A stretch of DNA of 64,000 nt from an uncultured Prevotellaceae bacterium (GTDB lineage Bacteria > Bacteroidota > Bacteroidia > Bacteroidales > Bacteroidaceae): the NCBI GenBank assembly GCA_947165505.1, contig CAMVAT010000003.1, positions 108,576 through 172,575 of the forward strand, given 5' to 3'. The notes below the pieces were generated by a model. The model saw only the letters and a list, made by a program, of their open reading frames with translations, ran no database searches and had not been told where the DNA came from. The translations under genes were made by a program, and so were the position numbers. This document shows positions 1-8,941 of the stretch, piece after piece (within the stretch, counting starts at the first letter, position 1; the number at the start of each line of letters is the position of its first letter).

Positions 1-1
1 C

Positions 2-106
2 TCATTGTATAGGAATCCATATATTACCAAGACGGAGAAACTCATCAGCCTACTGGTAGAATTAAGGTTGTATCCGTTGCTTAGGAAAATCATACGCGGA
101 AGATAA
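2..106 (+). CDS. C-terminal end of an unidentified upstream protein (partial)
   Basis: An open frame runs from the window edge to a TAA at 104-106, giving about 34 residues rich in Leu, Arg and Lys (for example LISLLVELRLYPLLRKII). The stop overlaps the ATG of the next gene by one base (TAATG). The same tight coupling recurs within this polysaccharide locus, which supports this being a real gene end. The fragment is too short to assign a family. A glycosyltransferase or other polysaccharide enzyme is likely from context only. Confidence 0.6.
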   Translation, partial: SLYRNPYITKTEKLISLLVELRLYPLLRKIIRGR

Positions 107-1191
107 TGACTCGCATCGCTTACATCTGTAATGGCCTCTACAACGCTGCGGGCATGGAGCGGGTGCTGACCACTCGCGCCAATGCGCTGTGTGCTGACTT
201 TGACATCACGTTCATCACCTATAACCAAGGTGACAGGCCAGACCATTTCGCTCTTGACAAGCGGATTCAACGGGTTGACATTCCTGCACAAAATGATGAG
301 GAATATCAATCGATGCTGGATGAATGGCTGAAGAAAGAAAAGTACGACATCACCACCTCTACTGGTGGCGCGGAGTTCTTTTTCCTGCATAGCATCAAGG
401 ACGGCAGCAAGAAGGTGTTCGAGTTTCATTTCTCGTTCGATATCTCAAAAGTCTGGCTCTCGGGCATCCGCAACCCATGGCGCCGGTGGCTCTATGTGAA
501 GGGGCAGACCTATAAACGTATCTATCATGCACGCAAGTACGATCAGGTGGTGGCACTCTGCAAGACCGACCAAAAGAAATGGAGTCGCTATTGCCGTCAC
601 GTCACGTATATATACAATCCGCTGACCATACAGACCGACCGGCATTCAGACTGCACCCATAAAAAAGTGATTGCCGTGGGGCGGCTGCATAAGCAAAAGG
701 GCTTTGATTACCTGATAGATGCGTGGAGTATCATCCATTCAGAGCATCCCGATTGGACACTCGAAATCTATGGCGAGGGCGGACTTTGCAATGCATTGCA
801 GGCTCAGATTGACAAGAATGGCTTGACCGAGGTGGTCTTGCTTAAAGGAAAAACGGATGATATTGTGAGCAAGTACCTTGACAGCTCTATCTTTGTGCTT
901 AGTTCGCGCGACGAGGCTTTCGGACTGGTCATCTCCGAGGCCGAGGCCTGCGGCTTGCCTGTTGTCACCTTCGACTGTCCTTCGGCCCCTGCCGAGCTTG
1001 TCGAGGATGGTGTGAATGGCTATGTGGTGTCGCTGGGCGATGTCAAGGGGTTATCACAAAGGGTGATGGCACTGATGGTTGATGAGAATATGAGGAAGAA
1101 GATGGGCGTAGAGTCGGTGCGCGTGGCTAAGAAGTATGATATGAGTACAATAGCGGGGCAGTGGAAACGATTATATAAGGAACTATTATAG
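106..1191 (+). CDS. GT4 family glycosyltransferase
   Basis: A 361-residue GT-B enzyme that probably adds one sugar to a lipid-linked surface polysaccharide repeat unit on the cytoplasmic face of the membrane. The N-terminal Rossmann half begins with RIAYICNGLYNAAGMERV. The C-terminal half starts at VGRLHKQKGFDYLIDAW (about residue 191) and carries the GT4 E-x7-E signature in DEAFGLVISEAEACGLP (about 269-286), which binds the nucleotide sugar. No signal peptide is visible. The start follows the previous stop by overlap, and the next gene's ATG abuts its stop, so the genes are translationally coupled. Donor and acceptor cannot be read from sequence. The family call is firm. Confidence 0.92.
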   Translation: MTRIAYICNGLYNAAGMERVLTTRANALCADFDITFITYNQGDRPDHFALDKRIQRVDIPAQNDEEYQSMLDEWLKKEKYDITTSTGGAEFFFLHSIKDGSKKVFEFHFSFDISKVWLSGIRNPWRRWLYVKGQTYKRIYHARKYDQVVALCKTDQKKWSRYCRHVTYIYNPLTIQTDRHSDCTHKKVIAVGRLHKQKGFDYLIDAWSIIHSEHPDWTLEIYGEGGLCNALQAQIDKNGLTEVVLLKGKTDDIVSKYLDSSIFVLSSRDEAFGLVISEAEACGLPVVTFDCPSAPAELVEDGVNGYVVSLGDVKGLSQRVMALMVDENMRKKMGVESVRVAKKYDMSTIAGQWKRLYKELL

Positions 1192-2202
1192 ATGCAAAAT
1201 AAAACGAGACAGTCTAATATCGAATTACTTCGTATATTTGCCATGATGGGTGTGTTAGCCGGTCATGGGGTGGGGATGGTGAATGCTTTGCCCACACGTG
1301 AGACGATTCAGTCAAGTCCGCTATCTTCTTTATCATTCATCCTTTTTTCATGCGTCTTTGTGGGAGGGGTAAATGTCTTTGTGCTGATTTCCGGATGGTT
1401 TGGTATCCGTGCCTCTGTCAAGGGATTGCTGAAACTGTTGTTTCAGTTCTTCTTCTTACTTTGGGGCGTTACGGCTGTCCTACTGTTGACGGGAATGATT
1501 CAAATAGAAGAACTGACATTCAAGAATTGTTTGGGGCTGACAGATGGCTATTGGTTCGTAGTGGCTTATATCGGGCTTTATATCCTGTCGCCAGTGTTGA
1601 ATCTTTTTGCAGAACAGGCATCTCAACGGCAACAGCAGTTTTTGCTGATTTCTTTTTATGTTTTTCAATGCTATTATAGTTGGACGACATCTTATCTGGA
1701 CTATTTTGGTGGTTATAGTATCGTCTTGTTTATTGGCCTGTATCTCACTGCGCGGTATTTCAAACGCTTCCCTGTCAAGTACATCGAGAACCGCTCTTGG
1801 AGCCTTTTCATCATTCTGGTAGTATGTGCCTCTTTGGTGATGCTCTTGTCTTTATTTTTCTTTGGCAATGCAGGCAGGATGGTCAGATACGACAATCCGC
1901 TGGTGATATTAGAAGGCATCTGCCTGATCTTCGCTTTCCAAAAATGGCATTTCCAGTCAAAAATCGTCAATTGGTTGGCGGCATCATGCTTCGCTGTGTA
2001 TATTTTGCATTACCATCCGTATATATTTGGTCGCTTCTTACAGGGGGCAAGGGCTATAAGCACTTCTTCTTCAGGGCTATTCTATGTTGGAGAGATTGCT
2101 CTCTTCTTGATGGTGGTCTATTTGGCTTGTGCTATCGTCGATCAACTTCGTATTTTGTTGTGGTATTGGATGGTACAAAGGAAAGATAATTCAGGGAAAT
2201 AA
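1192..2202 (+). CDS. Membrane acyltransferase, acyltransferase-3 family (sugar O-acetylation)
   Basis: A 336-residue integral membrane protein with about ten hydrophobic segments. The N-terminus NIELLRIFAMMGVLAGHG is the acyltransferase-3 signature, with Arg14 and the putative catalytic His25. Members transfer acetyl or other acyl groups to sugars, and here the likely substrate is the polysaccharide made by this locus. The ATG directly follows the stop of the upstream glycosyltransferase, and its own stop overlaps the next ATG by one base. The length is normal for the family. The site of modification is unknown. Confidence 0.88.
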   Translation: MQNKTRQSNIELLRIFAMMGVLAGHGVGMVNALPTRETIQSSPLSSLSFILFSCVFVGGVNVFVLISGWFGIRASVKGLLKLLFQFFFLLWGVTAVLLLTGMIQIEELTFKNCLGLTDGYWFVVAYIGLYILSPVLNLFAEQASQRQQQFLLISFYVFQCYYSWTTSYLDYFGGYSIVLFIGLYLTARYFKRFPVKYIENRSWSLFIILVVCASLVMLLSLFFFGNAGRMVRYDNPLVILEGICLIFAFQKWHFQSKIVNWLAASCFAVYILHYHPYIFGRFLQGARAISTSSSGLFYVGEIALFLMVVYLACAIVDQLRILLWYWMVQRKDNSGK

Positions 2203-3083
2203 TGACTTTAACAATCGTAACCCCCACTTATAATAGGGCTCATACGCTATCTCGCTTGTATGATAGTCTTAGGAACCAAAATACAGGCGGATTTAGTTGG
2301 CTCGTTATAGATGATGGCTCCACGGATAATACCCGTGAGGTGGTGGAGGGCTTTATCGCTGAGAATAAGATTCCCATCCGCTATCTCTACAAAGAGAACG
2401 GGGGAAAGCATTCCGCGCTGAATGTGTCGTTTCGTGAGGTGTCGTCAGAATTGTTGTTTATCGTAGATAGCGATGACATCCTGACACCTGATGCCGTGGA
2501 GACTATACTTAAAGACTGGGAGGTGGTGCGTGACAAGAATCTGTGTGGCATATCCTATCTGCGAGGGTATGATGCTGAGCGCGTCATCGGCGATATGCAC
2601 CCGCAAGACCATGCCATTGATAACTTTATCAACTTGAGATATAACCGAGGCATCGGCGGCGACAAGGCGGAGGTGTGGCGCACGGAGTGCCTGCGCGACT
2701 TCCAGTTCCCAGAATACCCGGGCGAGCGGTTTATCAGCGAGTCGGTGGCATGGATTTATCTGGCCAAGAAATGGGATATGCTGATGGTGAACAAAATCGT
2801 CTATGTCACAGAATATTTGGAAGGAGGGCTTACCCAAACAGGCCGGAAACTACGTTTCCAATGTCCGAATTTGATGGCTTACGGGTCATTGATGACGATG
2901 TCTAAAGAGTTTTCCTTGAAGATTCGTATCAAGGAGACGTTGCTTTATATCGTATATAGTAAATTTGGGGGGAAGACGTTAAGTGAAATGTTGGTCTCTC
3001 CATATAAAATAAGGATTAACTTTTGTTATATTCCAGGTCTTTTGCTGTACCATTATTGGAGAAGAACGATTGGCAATAAATAA
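2202..3083 (+). CDS. GT2 family glycosyltransferase
   Basis: A 293-residue GT-A fold enzyme. The N-terminal VTPTYNRAHTL and DDGSTDNTREV motifs (about residues 6-45) and the metal-binding aspartates in VDSDDILTP (about 88-96) define GT2. A C-terminal segment after residue 240 is basic and partly hydrophobic and may contact the membrane. The gene overlaps its upstream neighbour by one base. It probably adds one sugar of the repeat unit; the sugar is not predictable. Confidence 0.92.
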   Translation: MTLTIVTPTYNRAHTLSRLYDSLRNQNTGGFSWLVIDDGSTDNTREVVEGFIAENKIPIRYLYKENGGKHSALNVSFREVSSELLFIVDSDDILTPDAVETILKDWEVVRDKNLCGISYLRGYDAERVIGDMHPQDHAIDNFINLRYNRGIGGDKAEVWRTECLRDFQFPEYPGERFISESVAWIYLAKKWDMLMVNKIVYVTEYLEGGLTQTGRKLRFQCPNLMAYGSLMTMSKEFSLKIRIKETLLYIVYSKFGGKTLSEMLVSPYKIRINFCYIPGLLLYHYWRRTIGNK

Positions 3084-3108
3084 ACTATCAAGAAAAGCGT
3101 AGAGGGAA

Positions 3109-4293
3109 ATGTTTATATATTTTATCGCTTTCGCAGTCGCTTACTTTTATCTCTATTATTCAGAGAATAAAAACGTAAGCCAACTAAAAGGTGGCATTAA
3201 GGATACATCTTTATTGATGTATTTTTTGCTTTATCTGGCCGTTTTTATAGGGATGGGCGATATGATTGGCGGCTATGACCGATATATTTATGGTGAGATC
3301 TTCGATGAATCTGCAGATCTTCGTTTGGCAGGAAGAAGTCTTTTGGATGTAATCAACCAACCTGGCGCCTTCCATGAGAAGGGTTATATGACATTTAATT
3401 ATCTGATTTCATTTGTTACAGCCAATCGGTATGTCTTTATTCTGATTTGCACATTAATCATGTTTGTCATGTATTATGTGGCAATACGTAGATATACTCA
3501 TCATTATCCTCTGGCGTGTATTGTGTTCTTAGGATTCTTCTACTATTTCACGGCAACTTATATGCGTCAAGCTTTGGCTGTAGGTATCGTGTGGTTGGCG
3601 ATGGAGTCGATATGGCGGCGGAGGCCAGTATTTTTTTTCGTGTTAGTCTTCATCGCAAGTAGGTTTCATAGCTCAGCACTGGTCGCGGCTCCTTTATACT
3701 TTATTGGTTCGCGAAAATATGGTGTTAATCAGGCAATATCTTTCCTTGTCGTTTGTCTTATTTTGGGCTTATCACCACTACCTGGCACTTTGCTGGCATT
3801 CTCGGGCGAAGTGGAGGATATGCAAAATAGAGCTGCTGACTATGTAGATGACATGGGCGGTGTGCGTGTTGACTATGTCTTGGAGGTGATCTTTTTGATG
3901 TGGTTATATATACGGTATCGTCATCTGTTGCCTGATGATAAAAAGACAGGCGTGCTTGTGAATGCCTTTTTATTCTTTTGTGGCATATTGTTAGTGTTTG
4001 TAAGGTTCGGACAGGGTGGCCGTTTCGGGTGGTATTTTATGATTGGTATCATTTATGTGCTCTCCACCGTGGCAGCAAATAAGCGGTTTGCGGAGGCAAG
4101 GCTGACAGTACTACTCGTTTCCTTTGCTTTGTTTGCCCGTATTACTTACGAGTGGGCTTTTAACTTGACTCCTTATAAGACGTTCTTGACCAATGGCTAT
4201 CCTTCTGGCGAGAGAAATATTTATGACAGATTTGAATATGATGAGAGATACACAGAAGATAAGTTGTATCGGGATCCATGGCTGCTATGGTAA
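3109..4293 (+). CDS. EpsG-type polysaccharide polymerase (Wzy-like)
   Basis: A 394-residue polytopic membrane protein with about ten to twelve hydrophobic segments. Landmarks are DRYIYGEIFDE, EKGYMTFNYLIS, YMRQALAVGIVWLAM (about residue 151) and FHSSALVAAPLYF, the arrangement of EpsG family proteins. These act as Wzy-like polymerases that join lipid-linked repeat units on the periplasmic side. Position between glycosyltransferases fits this role. It is more AT-rich than the neighbouring genes, as is common for polymerases. No flippase (Wzx) gene is visible in the window; it may lie upstream. Confidence 0.85.
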   Translation: MFIYFIAFAVAYFYLYYSENKNVSQLKGGIKDTSLLMYFLLYLAVFIGMGDMIGGYDRYIYGEIFDESADLRLAGRSLLDVINQPGAFHEKGYMTFNYLISFVTANRYVFILICTLIMFVMYYVAIRRYTHHYPLACIVFLGFFYYFTATYMRQALAVGIVWLAMESIWRRRPVFFFVLVFIASRFHSSALVAAPLYFIGSRKYGVNQAISFLVVCLILGLSPLPGTLLAFSGEVEDMQNRAADYVDDMGGVRVDYVLEVIFLMWLYIRYRHLLPDDKKTGVLVNAFLFFCGILLVFVRFGQGGRFGWYFMIGIIYVLSTVAANKRFAEARLTVLLVSFALFARITYEWAFNLTPYKTFLTNGYPSGERNIYDRFEYDERYTEDKLYRDPWLLW

Positions 4294-4438
4294 ATGTTAT
4301 TGGATTATTAATCTCCAGCTCCTAGCCCTCATGCTTATCCTTGATTTCATATTTTCTTGACACGAAGGCAATTGGTCAAATTATTCTATCAACTAAGCTG
4401 ATTCATCCTTTGAAATCCGATGTGGAAATTGTAAATAT

Positions 4439-5497
4439 ATGAAAGAGAATAAGAAACAACCAGAGACACCGTTAGTGTCCCCCTCCTTAGGAGGGGGGGC
4501 GGGGGAGGCTTCCACCCCTTCTTTTGAATATTGTGTTGCCATCCGCACCGTGGGTAAGGCGGGCGACAAATACATTCAAGAACTCGAGTCGCTCCACCGG
4601 CAGACGGTGAAACCCAAACATATCTTCGTGCATCTGGCCGAGGGCTTCGAACGCCCGAAAAAGCAGGTGGGCATGGAGGAGTATATCATCACGCCGAAGG
4701 GATTGGTGCACCAACGGGCGGCGTCGCTCGAAGGGGTGGATACGGAGTTCCTGCTTATCCTCGATGACGACGTCTTCTTCCCCGACGATGCGGTGGAGCG
4801 GCTGCATAAGGCACTCGTGGAGTTTGATGCCGACTGTATTGCCCCAGATACTTTCCCCAATCAGGAGATGTCTCTAAAAGAAAAAATCGTGGCATATTTA
4901 GCCAATAGCGTGAAACCAAGGAAAAACGACGGATGGGCTATTAAGATTGAACGCAATGGAACGTTCTCTTATAACAATCATCCGGAGAAGCACGCAGTCT
5001 ATCCAACCCAGAGTGCCGCTGGTCCAGCCTATCTGGTAAAGACCGACGTGTTCAGAGCCATTCATTATGAAGATGAAATGTTCGTAGATGAGTTTCCGCC
5101 AGGAACATACGGCGAGGATCAACTGAATTTCAACAAGATGTACCGAAATGGTTTTAAGGTAATGTTGCAATATGATGCGGGTATCATACATCTCGATGCA
5201 GGTACAAATAACGTGAAGCAGAAAACATACGAAAAACTGTATTATAGGGCGATGTCGCAATACATCACTTGGTATAGGTCGTGCTATCATTTAAAAGGAA
5301 ACACCAATTGGGAGAAGATGCGTTGCAAATGGGCATATTTCTGGCGCTTTGTGTTGGGAGCGCTAACAAGGATAGGATATAGTGTAATCACTTTATCTCC
5401 GAAATTTATTATCGCTCATATTAAAGGGAACATTGCTGCACGCAAATACGTCAAGTCAGAACACTACAAAAAGACCCCTAACTTTATTTTGAAATGA
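4439..5497 (+). CDS. GT2-like glycosyltransferase with in-frame palindrome at its N-terminus
   Basis: A 352-residue GT-A enzyme. The catalytic domain starts near residue 30 (EYCVAIRTVGKAGDKYI). The DxD-like acidic cluster is in LLILDDDVFFPDDAV (about 106-120), and GTYGEDQLNFNKM (about 222-234) resembles the acceptor-side ED motif. Residues 14-24 (SPSLGGGAGEA) are encoded by the GC-rich palindromic repeat described separately. No start codon lies between the repeat and the domain, so the ribosome must read through it. The 145-base gap upstream has no gene. The stop overlaps the next ATG by four bases (ATGA). Confidence 0.88.
   Translation: MKENKKQPETPLVSPSLGGGAGEASTPSFEYCVAIRTVGKAGDKYIQELESLHRQTVKPKHIFVHLAEGFERPKKQVGMEEYIITPKGLVHQRAASLEGVDTEFLLILDDDVFFPDDAVERLHKALVEFDADCIAPDTFPNQEMSLKEKIVAYLANSVKPRKNDGWAIKIERNGTFSYNNHPEKHAVYPTQSAAGPAYLVKTDVFRAIHYEDEMFVDEFPPGTYGEDQLNFNKMYRNGFKVMLQYDAGIIHLDAGTNNVKQKTYEKLYYRAMSQYITWYRSCYHLKGNTNWEKMRCKWAYFWRFVLGALTRIGYSVITLSPKFIIAHIKGNIAARKYVKSEHYKKTPNFILK
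4478..4510 (+). repeat. Palindromic repeat family A, in-frame copy
   Basis: CCCCCTCCTTAGGAGGGGG forms a hairpin followed by a GGGGGAGGC tail. Read in the gene's frame it gives SPSLGGGAGEA at residues 14-24 of the glycosyltransferase. Confidence 0.9.
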
Positions 5498-6582
5498 AAA
5501 TACTGCAAGTAATCACATCTTTGCTGACTGGCGGTGCTGAAAAGGTAGTTGTGGACCTGATCTGCGGGCTGCGAGCGAGGGGACACGAAGTGGATTTGGC
5601 TATTTTCAATGCAACCAATATGCCGCTTTTGCCCATCTTGAGGAAGAAATGCCCAAAATGCGTTGTGCACGAGTTGGGGCACTCATACTATAGCCCAATG
5701 TTGATACTGAAACTAAGGAAACTGATGAAGAATTACGATTTGATCCACACTCATAATTCATCACCTCAGTTGTTTGCCGCTATAGCCAATGTTGGTATAG
5801 GAAAGATAATGGTGACTACGGAACATAGTACAAACAACCGTAAACGCGAACATCCAAAGTTTTCTTGCATAGATAAGTGGATGTATCGGAAATATGACAG
5901 AATCGTAGCCATCTCAGATGTGGCCAAAAGTAAATTGTTGGACTATCTGGGTGATTCCATAAACACAGATAAGGTCGTGACTATCAATAACGGGGTAGAT
6001 GTGGACACTTTCCATCATGCAGAACCGGCAGGAGAGGAGCAACTGGGATTTAAAAAGACGAATCGTTTCGCCGCAGTTATGGTGGCGGGATTTCGAGAGG
6101 CTAAAGACCAAGATACGTTAGTCAAGGCATTTGCCCGTCTGCCTCGTGAGCATTATGAACTGTGGCTTGTCGGGACGGGAGTAAGGGAGAAAGCGGTTAA
6201 GACATTGGTTGATGAACTGGGGGTAACCGACCAAGTCCGGTTCTTGGGCTTACGCCAAGATGTACCTCAGATTCTGAGTGCAGCAGATGCTATTATCATG
6301 TCTTCGCATTGGGAAGGTCTATCTTTATCTAACATCGAAGGCATGAGCGTAGGCAAACCCTTTATAGCCAGTGATGTGAATGGTTTGAGAGAGGTCACAT
6401 CTGGCTATGGGCTTTTGTTCCCTCATGGGGATGATGCTACGCTTGCGTATATCTTGCAAACACTCGCCAAAGACCGTGATTATTACAATGAAGTGGCAAA
6501 GAAATGTCTTCAACGGGCGAAAGAGTATGACTTGACGACGATGGTGGAAAAATACGAGGAATTATATAGGGTTATTAGTTAA
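5494..6582 (+). CDS. GT4 family glycosyltransferase
   Basis: A 362-residue GT-B enzyme. The N-terminal ITSLLTGGAEKVVVDL is typical of GT4 capsule enzymes. TEHSTNN and NNGVDVDTF mark the inter-domain region. VAGFREAKDQDTLVKAF opens the C-terminal nucleotide-binding half, and the E-x7-E motif lies in HWEGLSLSNIEGMSVGKP (about residues 272-289). It starts inside the end of the previous gene (4-base overlap), so the two are co-translated. It probably adds a sugar to the same repeat unit. Confidence 0.92.
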   Translation: MKILQVITSLLTGGAEKVVVDLICGLRARGHEVDLAIFNATNMPLLPILRKKCPKCVVHELGHSYYSPMLILKLRKLMKNYDLIHTHNSSPQLFAAIANVGIGKIMVTTEHSTNNRKREHPKFSCIDKWMYRKYDRIVAISDVAKSKLLDYLGDSINTDKVVTINNGVDVDTFHHAEPAGEEQLGFKKTNRFAAVMVAGFREAKDQDTLVKAFARLPREHYELWLVGTGVREKAVKTLVDELGVTDQVRFLGLRQDVPQILSAADAIIMSSHWEGLSLSNIEGMSVGKPFIASDVNGLREVTSGYGLLFPHGDDATLAYILQTLAKDRDYYNEVAKKCLQRAKEYDLTTMVEKYEELYRVIS

Positions 6583-6602
6583 GTTATCTCTTTTAAAACA
6601 GA

Positions 6603-7620
6603 ATGTATTCTACATATATCTCTAAAGACGATTCTAATGCTATCAAAGGTATAGCGATATTGTTCATGCTGTACCTTCACCTGTTTAACAGAGTAACAGA
6701 CGGGGTGGTGGATTTTTGGGCGGGTGGACAAGCCACTGACCAAATGTCTTTCTGGTGGAGCCTATCCTGTGCCGTTTTTCCTGATGATGAGCGGGTATGG
6801 GCTTTATTATACCCAAGCGAAAGGACGATTGACCTTCCGTTCCACATGCAAGCGGACTTGGAAACTGTATATACATTATTGGGTCGTAACCGCTTTCTTT
6901 GCGGGAATAGGGTGCTTCGTGGCTCCTGAATTTTATCCCGGTGATGCCTGTAAGGTGATAGAAAACGTTACGTCATGGCATTGCACTTACAATTATGAAA
7001 CGTGGTTTCTCTTACCTTATGTAGTCATCAGTTTCATGTCGCCTCTTATTTTCAGGGTGATGGACAAAATACCCCTAAAATGGTCGTTGTTTGCAGCTTT
7101 TCTTATTTCCTACGGAGCTCAATTCGTTATCAGCCGCTATGTGGCTACAGACATTTTGACCACTCAGGTTATTGTCTTTGTAGTCGTCGTTATTGGCCTG
7201 CTGTTCGATTTCGTGATAGGCGCAGCCATGGCTAAATATGCTTTTTCGCAGAACGCTAAAGAGAGTGAAGACAAACGAAAAGCGCCCATGCCCTTTGTCT
7301 GGGGAATATTGCTGATAGTCGTGCTTGTCGCGCTCAGGTGCATCGTCCGTTTGCCCTGGGATTCGTTCTATACGTTCTTCATCGTCATGATCATCCTTAA
7401 TATGAGGCATGTTGGCTGGATAGACAGTGTGCTAGCAGAACTGGGTAAAAAGTCGATGGTGATGTGGATGGTGCATACGTATTTCTCCATCTACCTGTTT
7501 CACGACTTTATCTATGGGTTTAAATATCCGATAGTCATCTATCTCGTGCTGATTGGCGTGAGTTACCTGACTTCTACTCTGTTGATGAAGATTTGTTCGC
7601 TGGTTCAAATTCCCAGATAA
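6603..7620 (+). pseudogene. Acyltransferase-3 family membrane protein, split by a frameshift
   Basis: Two overlapping frames together make one acyltransferase. The first (from ATG 6603) begins SKDDSNAIKGIAILFMLYLH, the acyltransferase-3 start with its Lys and His. The second (readable from GTG 6724 to 7620) continues with GGAYPVPFFLMMSGYGLYYT and about eight further hydrophobic segments. The break falls at TTTTTGGG (6713-6720). Removing one base there joins the frames as VVDFGRVDKPLTKCL, which restores the family pattern. This may be a true mutation, a sequencing error, or slippage at the homopolymer. If intact it would modify the polysaccharide, like the acyltransferase at 1192. Confidence 0.8.
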
Positions 7621-7790
7621 CGATTGGCAATACTCTAACTCAACATTTTTGTTCAGGTGCTCAACAAATTTTCAGTAGCCTATAATGAATAATAAATGTT
7701 GTAAAAAACAAGAATAATTAATGGCTAATTGATGGCTAATTAATGGGAATTATATGTTGAATATCATAACTCCTTCCCTATATCCTTAAT

Positions 7791-7816
7791 GTTCAAAGTT
7801 CAATGTTCAAAGTGAA
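7791..7816 (+). repeat. Word-like repeat (GTTCAAAGTTCAATGTTCAAAG)
   Basis: Short direct repeats of GTTCAAAG/GTTCAATG just before the fucosyltransferase-like gene. Related strings (GTTTAAAG) occur at 49,224-49,255. The rest of the 7621-7843 spacer is AT-rich and shows no gene. Confidence 0.6.
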
Positions 7817-7843
7817 TGCCCTCTTCCTTCTAAAATACCGACT

Positions 7844-8941
7844 ATGTCTAAATTTCGTAATATATTTGTCCGTCTCTACGATGTCCTTTGGCGTGACCCC
7901 AAACTGATATGGAAATACTATATGCCTTGGAGCTGTTCGGGGCAAGGGGCAGGGGGCAAGGGGCAGGAGATTACCTCGCCACAAGTAGGGACAGGGCGTG
8001 CCCTGTCCGCTGCCTCGGATAGCCAAGTGGCTTCCCCCTCCTTGGGAGGGGGGCAGGGGGAGGTAGCTCCTTCCCTTTACCTTTTCCGCGTTGACGGTCG
8101 TGTGGGGCATGGTGGTATGTTTGACCGGCTGAAAGGGCTTATCTCGGTATATGCCGTGGCTAAGGCGCAGGGCAAACCCTTCCGCATCCTCTTCACCTAT
8201 CCCTTCCGGTTGGAGACATATCTGGAACCGCGCGACTACGACTGGCGACTGCGCGAGGGTGAACTCTCGGAGCGGTTTCCGAAGGCGAGGCCGGTGTTTG
8301 CCTATGGTGAGTGCTACAACCCCGTGCGCATCATGAAAAACCGGCGGAGGCAGACGCATTTCTACTACGGCTACAACTCGCTCGACAAAATCAACGAGCA
8401 CTTCGGTACAGACTACGACTGGGGACAGCTCTATCATGAACTGTTTCGCCCTTCGCCTTATCTGCAACAGTACCTGGACCACTACCAGAAGGAGATAGGC
8501 TCTGACTATATCGTGGTTCATACCCGTTTCCTGAACCTGCTCGGCGACAAGACCGAGACCGACATCAACCCCGAACTGCCCGTAGAACAGCGGCAAGCCC
8601 TGATGGACAGGATTATTGAGAAGATGAAAGAGGTTTCCCCCTCCTTGGGAGGGGGGAAGGGGGAGGCTTCTCGAGTGATGTTGGCTTCCGACAGCATGAC
8701 GTTTATCGCATACGCCCGGAAGCGGATGCCTGAGGTCTATGTGGTGCCAGGCACGGTGAAGCATATCGACACGGCGGGAAAGACGGATGACGCCGAGAAC
8801 ATCAAGATGTTTCTTGACTATTACCTCATCGCGGGCGCAAAAAAAGTGTATAACATCGTAGGGCCGGGCATGTGGCCCTCGGCCTTCCCCGAATACGCCG
8901 CCAAGATCGGACAGACAGAATTCGAGCGGGTCGTCTTGTGA
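7844..8941 (+). CDS. Fucosyltransferase-like protein carrying four repeat insertions
   Basis: A 365-residue protein. After removal of repeat-derived segments the core reads YLFRVDGRVGHGGMFDRLKG ..., then VVHTRFLNLLGD (about 224-235), RVMLASDSMTFIAYA (about 277-291) and VYNIVGPGMWPSAFPEYAA near the C-terminus. The HxR-like motif followed by a loop with SDS resembles GT-B fucosyltransferases of the O-fucosyltransferase superfamily, so transfer of fucose or a related sugar is the best guess, not a certainty. Four stretches come from dispersed repeats: about 32-43 (GQGAGGKGQEI), 47-56 (VGTGRALSA), 63-74 (SPSLGGGQGEV) and 264-275 (SPSLGGGKGEA). The frame stays open through all of them. Confidence 0.65.
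   Translation: MSKFRNIFVRLYDVLWRDPKLIWKYYMPWSCSGQGAGGKGQEITSPQVGTGRALSAASDSQVASPSLGGGQGEVAPSLYLFRVDGRVGHGGMFDRLKGLISVYAVAKAQGKPFRILFTYPFRLETYLEPRDYDWRLREGELSERFPKARPVFAYGECYNPVRIMKNRRRQTHFYYGYNSLDKINEHFGTDYDWGQLYHELFRPSPYLQQYLDHYQKEIGSDYIVVHTRFLNLLGDKTETDINPELPVEQRQALMDRIIEKMKEVSPSLGGGKGEASRVMLASDSMTFIAYARKRMPEVYVVPGTVKHIDTAGKTDDAENIKMFLDYYLIAGAKKVYNIVGPGMWPSAFPEYAAKIGQTEFERVVL
7938..7972 (+). repeat. G-rich repeat family C, in-frame copy
   Basis: GGGGCAAGGGGCAGG-type repeat encoding GQGAGGKGQEI. The same family in the same frame occurs at 19,885-19,920 and, on the other strand, at the end of the gene at 49,347. Confidence 0.85.
7983..8010 (+). repeat. Palindromic repeat family B, in-frame copy
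   Basis: Contains the palindrome GGACAGGGCGTGCCCTGTCC preceded by AAGTAG. It is translated here as VGTGRALSA. Other copies: 24,393, 32,553, 51,533, 58,431 and 63,212. Confidence 0.9.
8032..8064 (+). repeat. Palindromic repeat family A, in-frame copy
   Basis: CCCCCTCCTTGGGAGGGGGG hairpin plus GGGGGAGG tail, translated as SPSLGGGQGEV. Confidence 0.9.
8635..8668 (+). repeat. Palindromic repeat family A, second in-frame copy in the same gene
   Basis: Nearly identical to the copy at 8032 and in the same frame (SPSLGGGKGEA). It lies between an amphipathic helix (MDRIIEKMKEV) and the strand RVMLASDS, where a surface loop is expected. Confidence 0.9.

Noticed and set aside
8032..8668. GC-rich palindromes as Rho-independent terminators
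   Set aside because: They lack T-runs, several lie in the middle of intact genes, and the frames continue through them.
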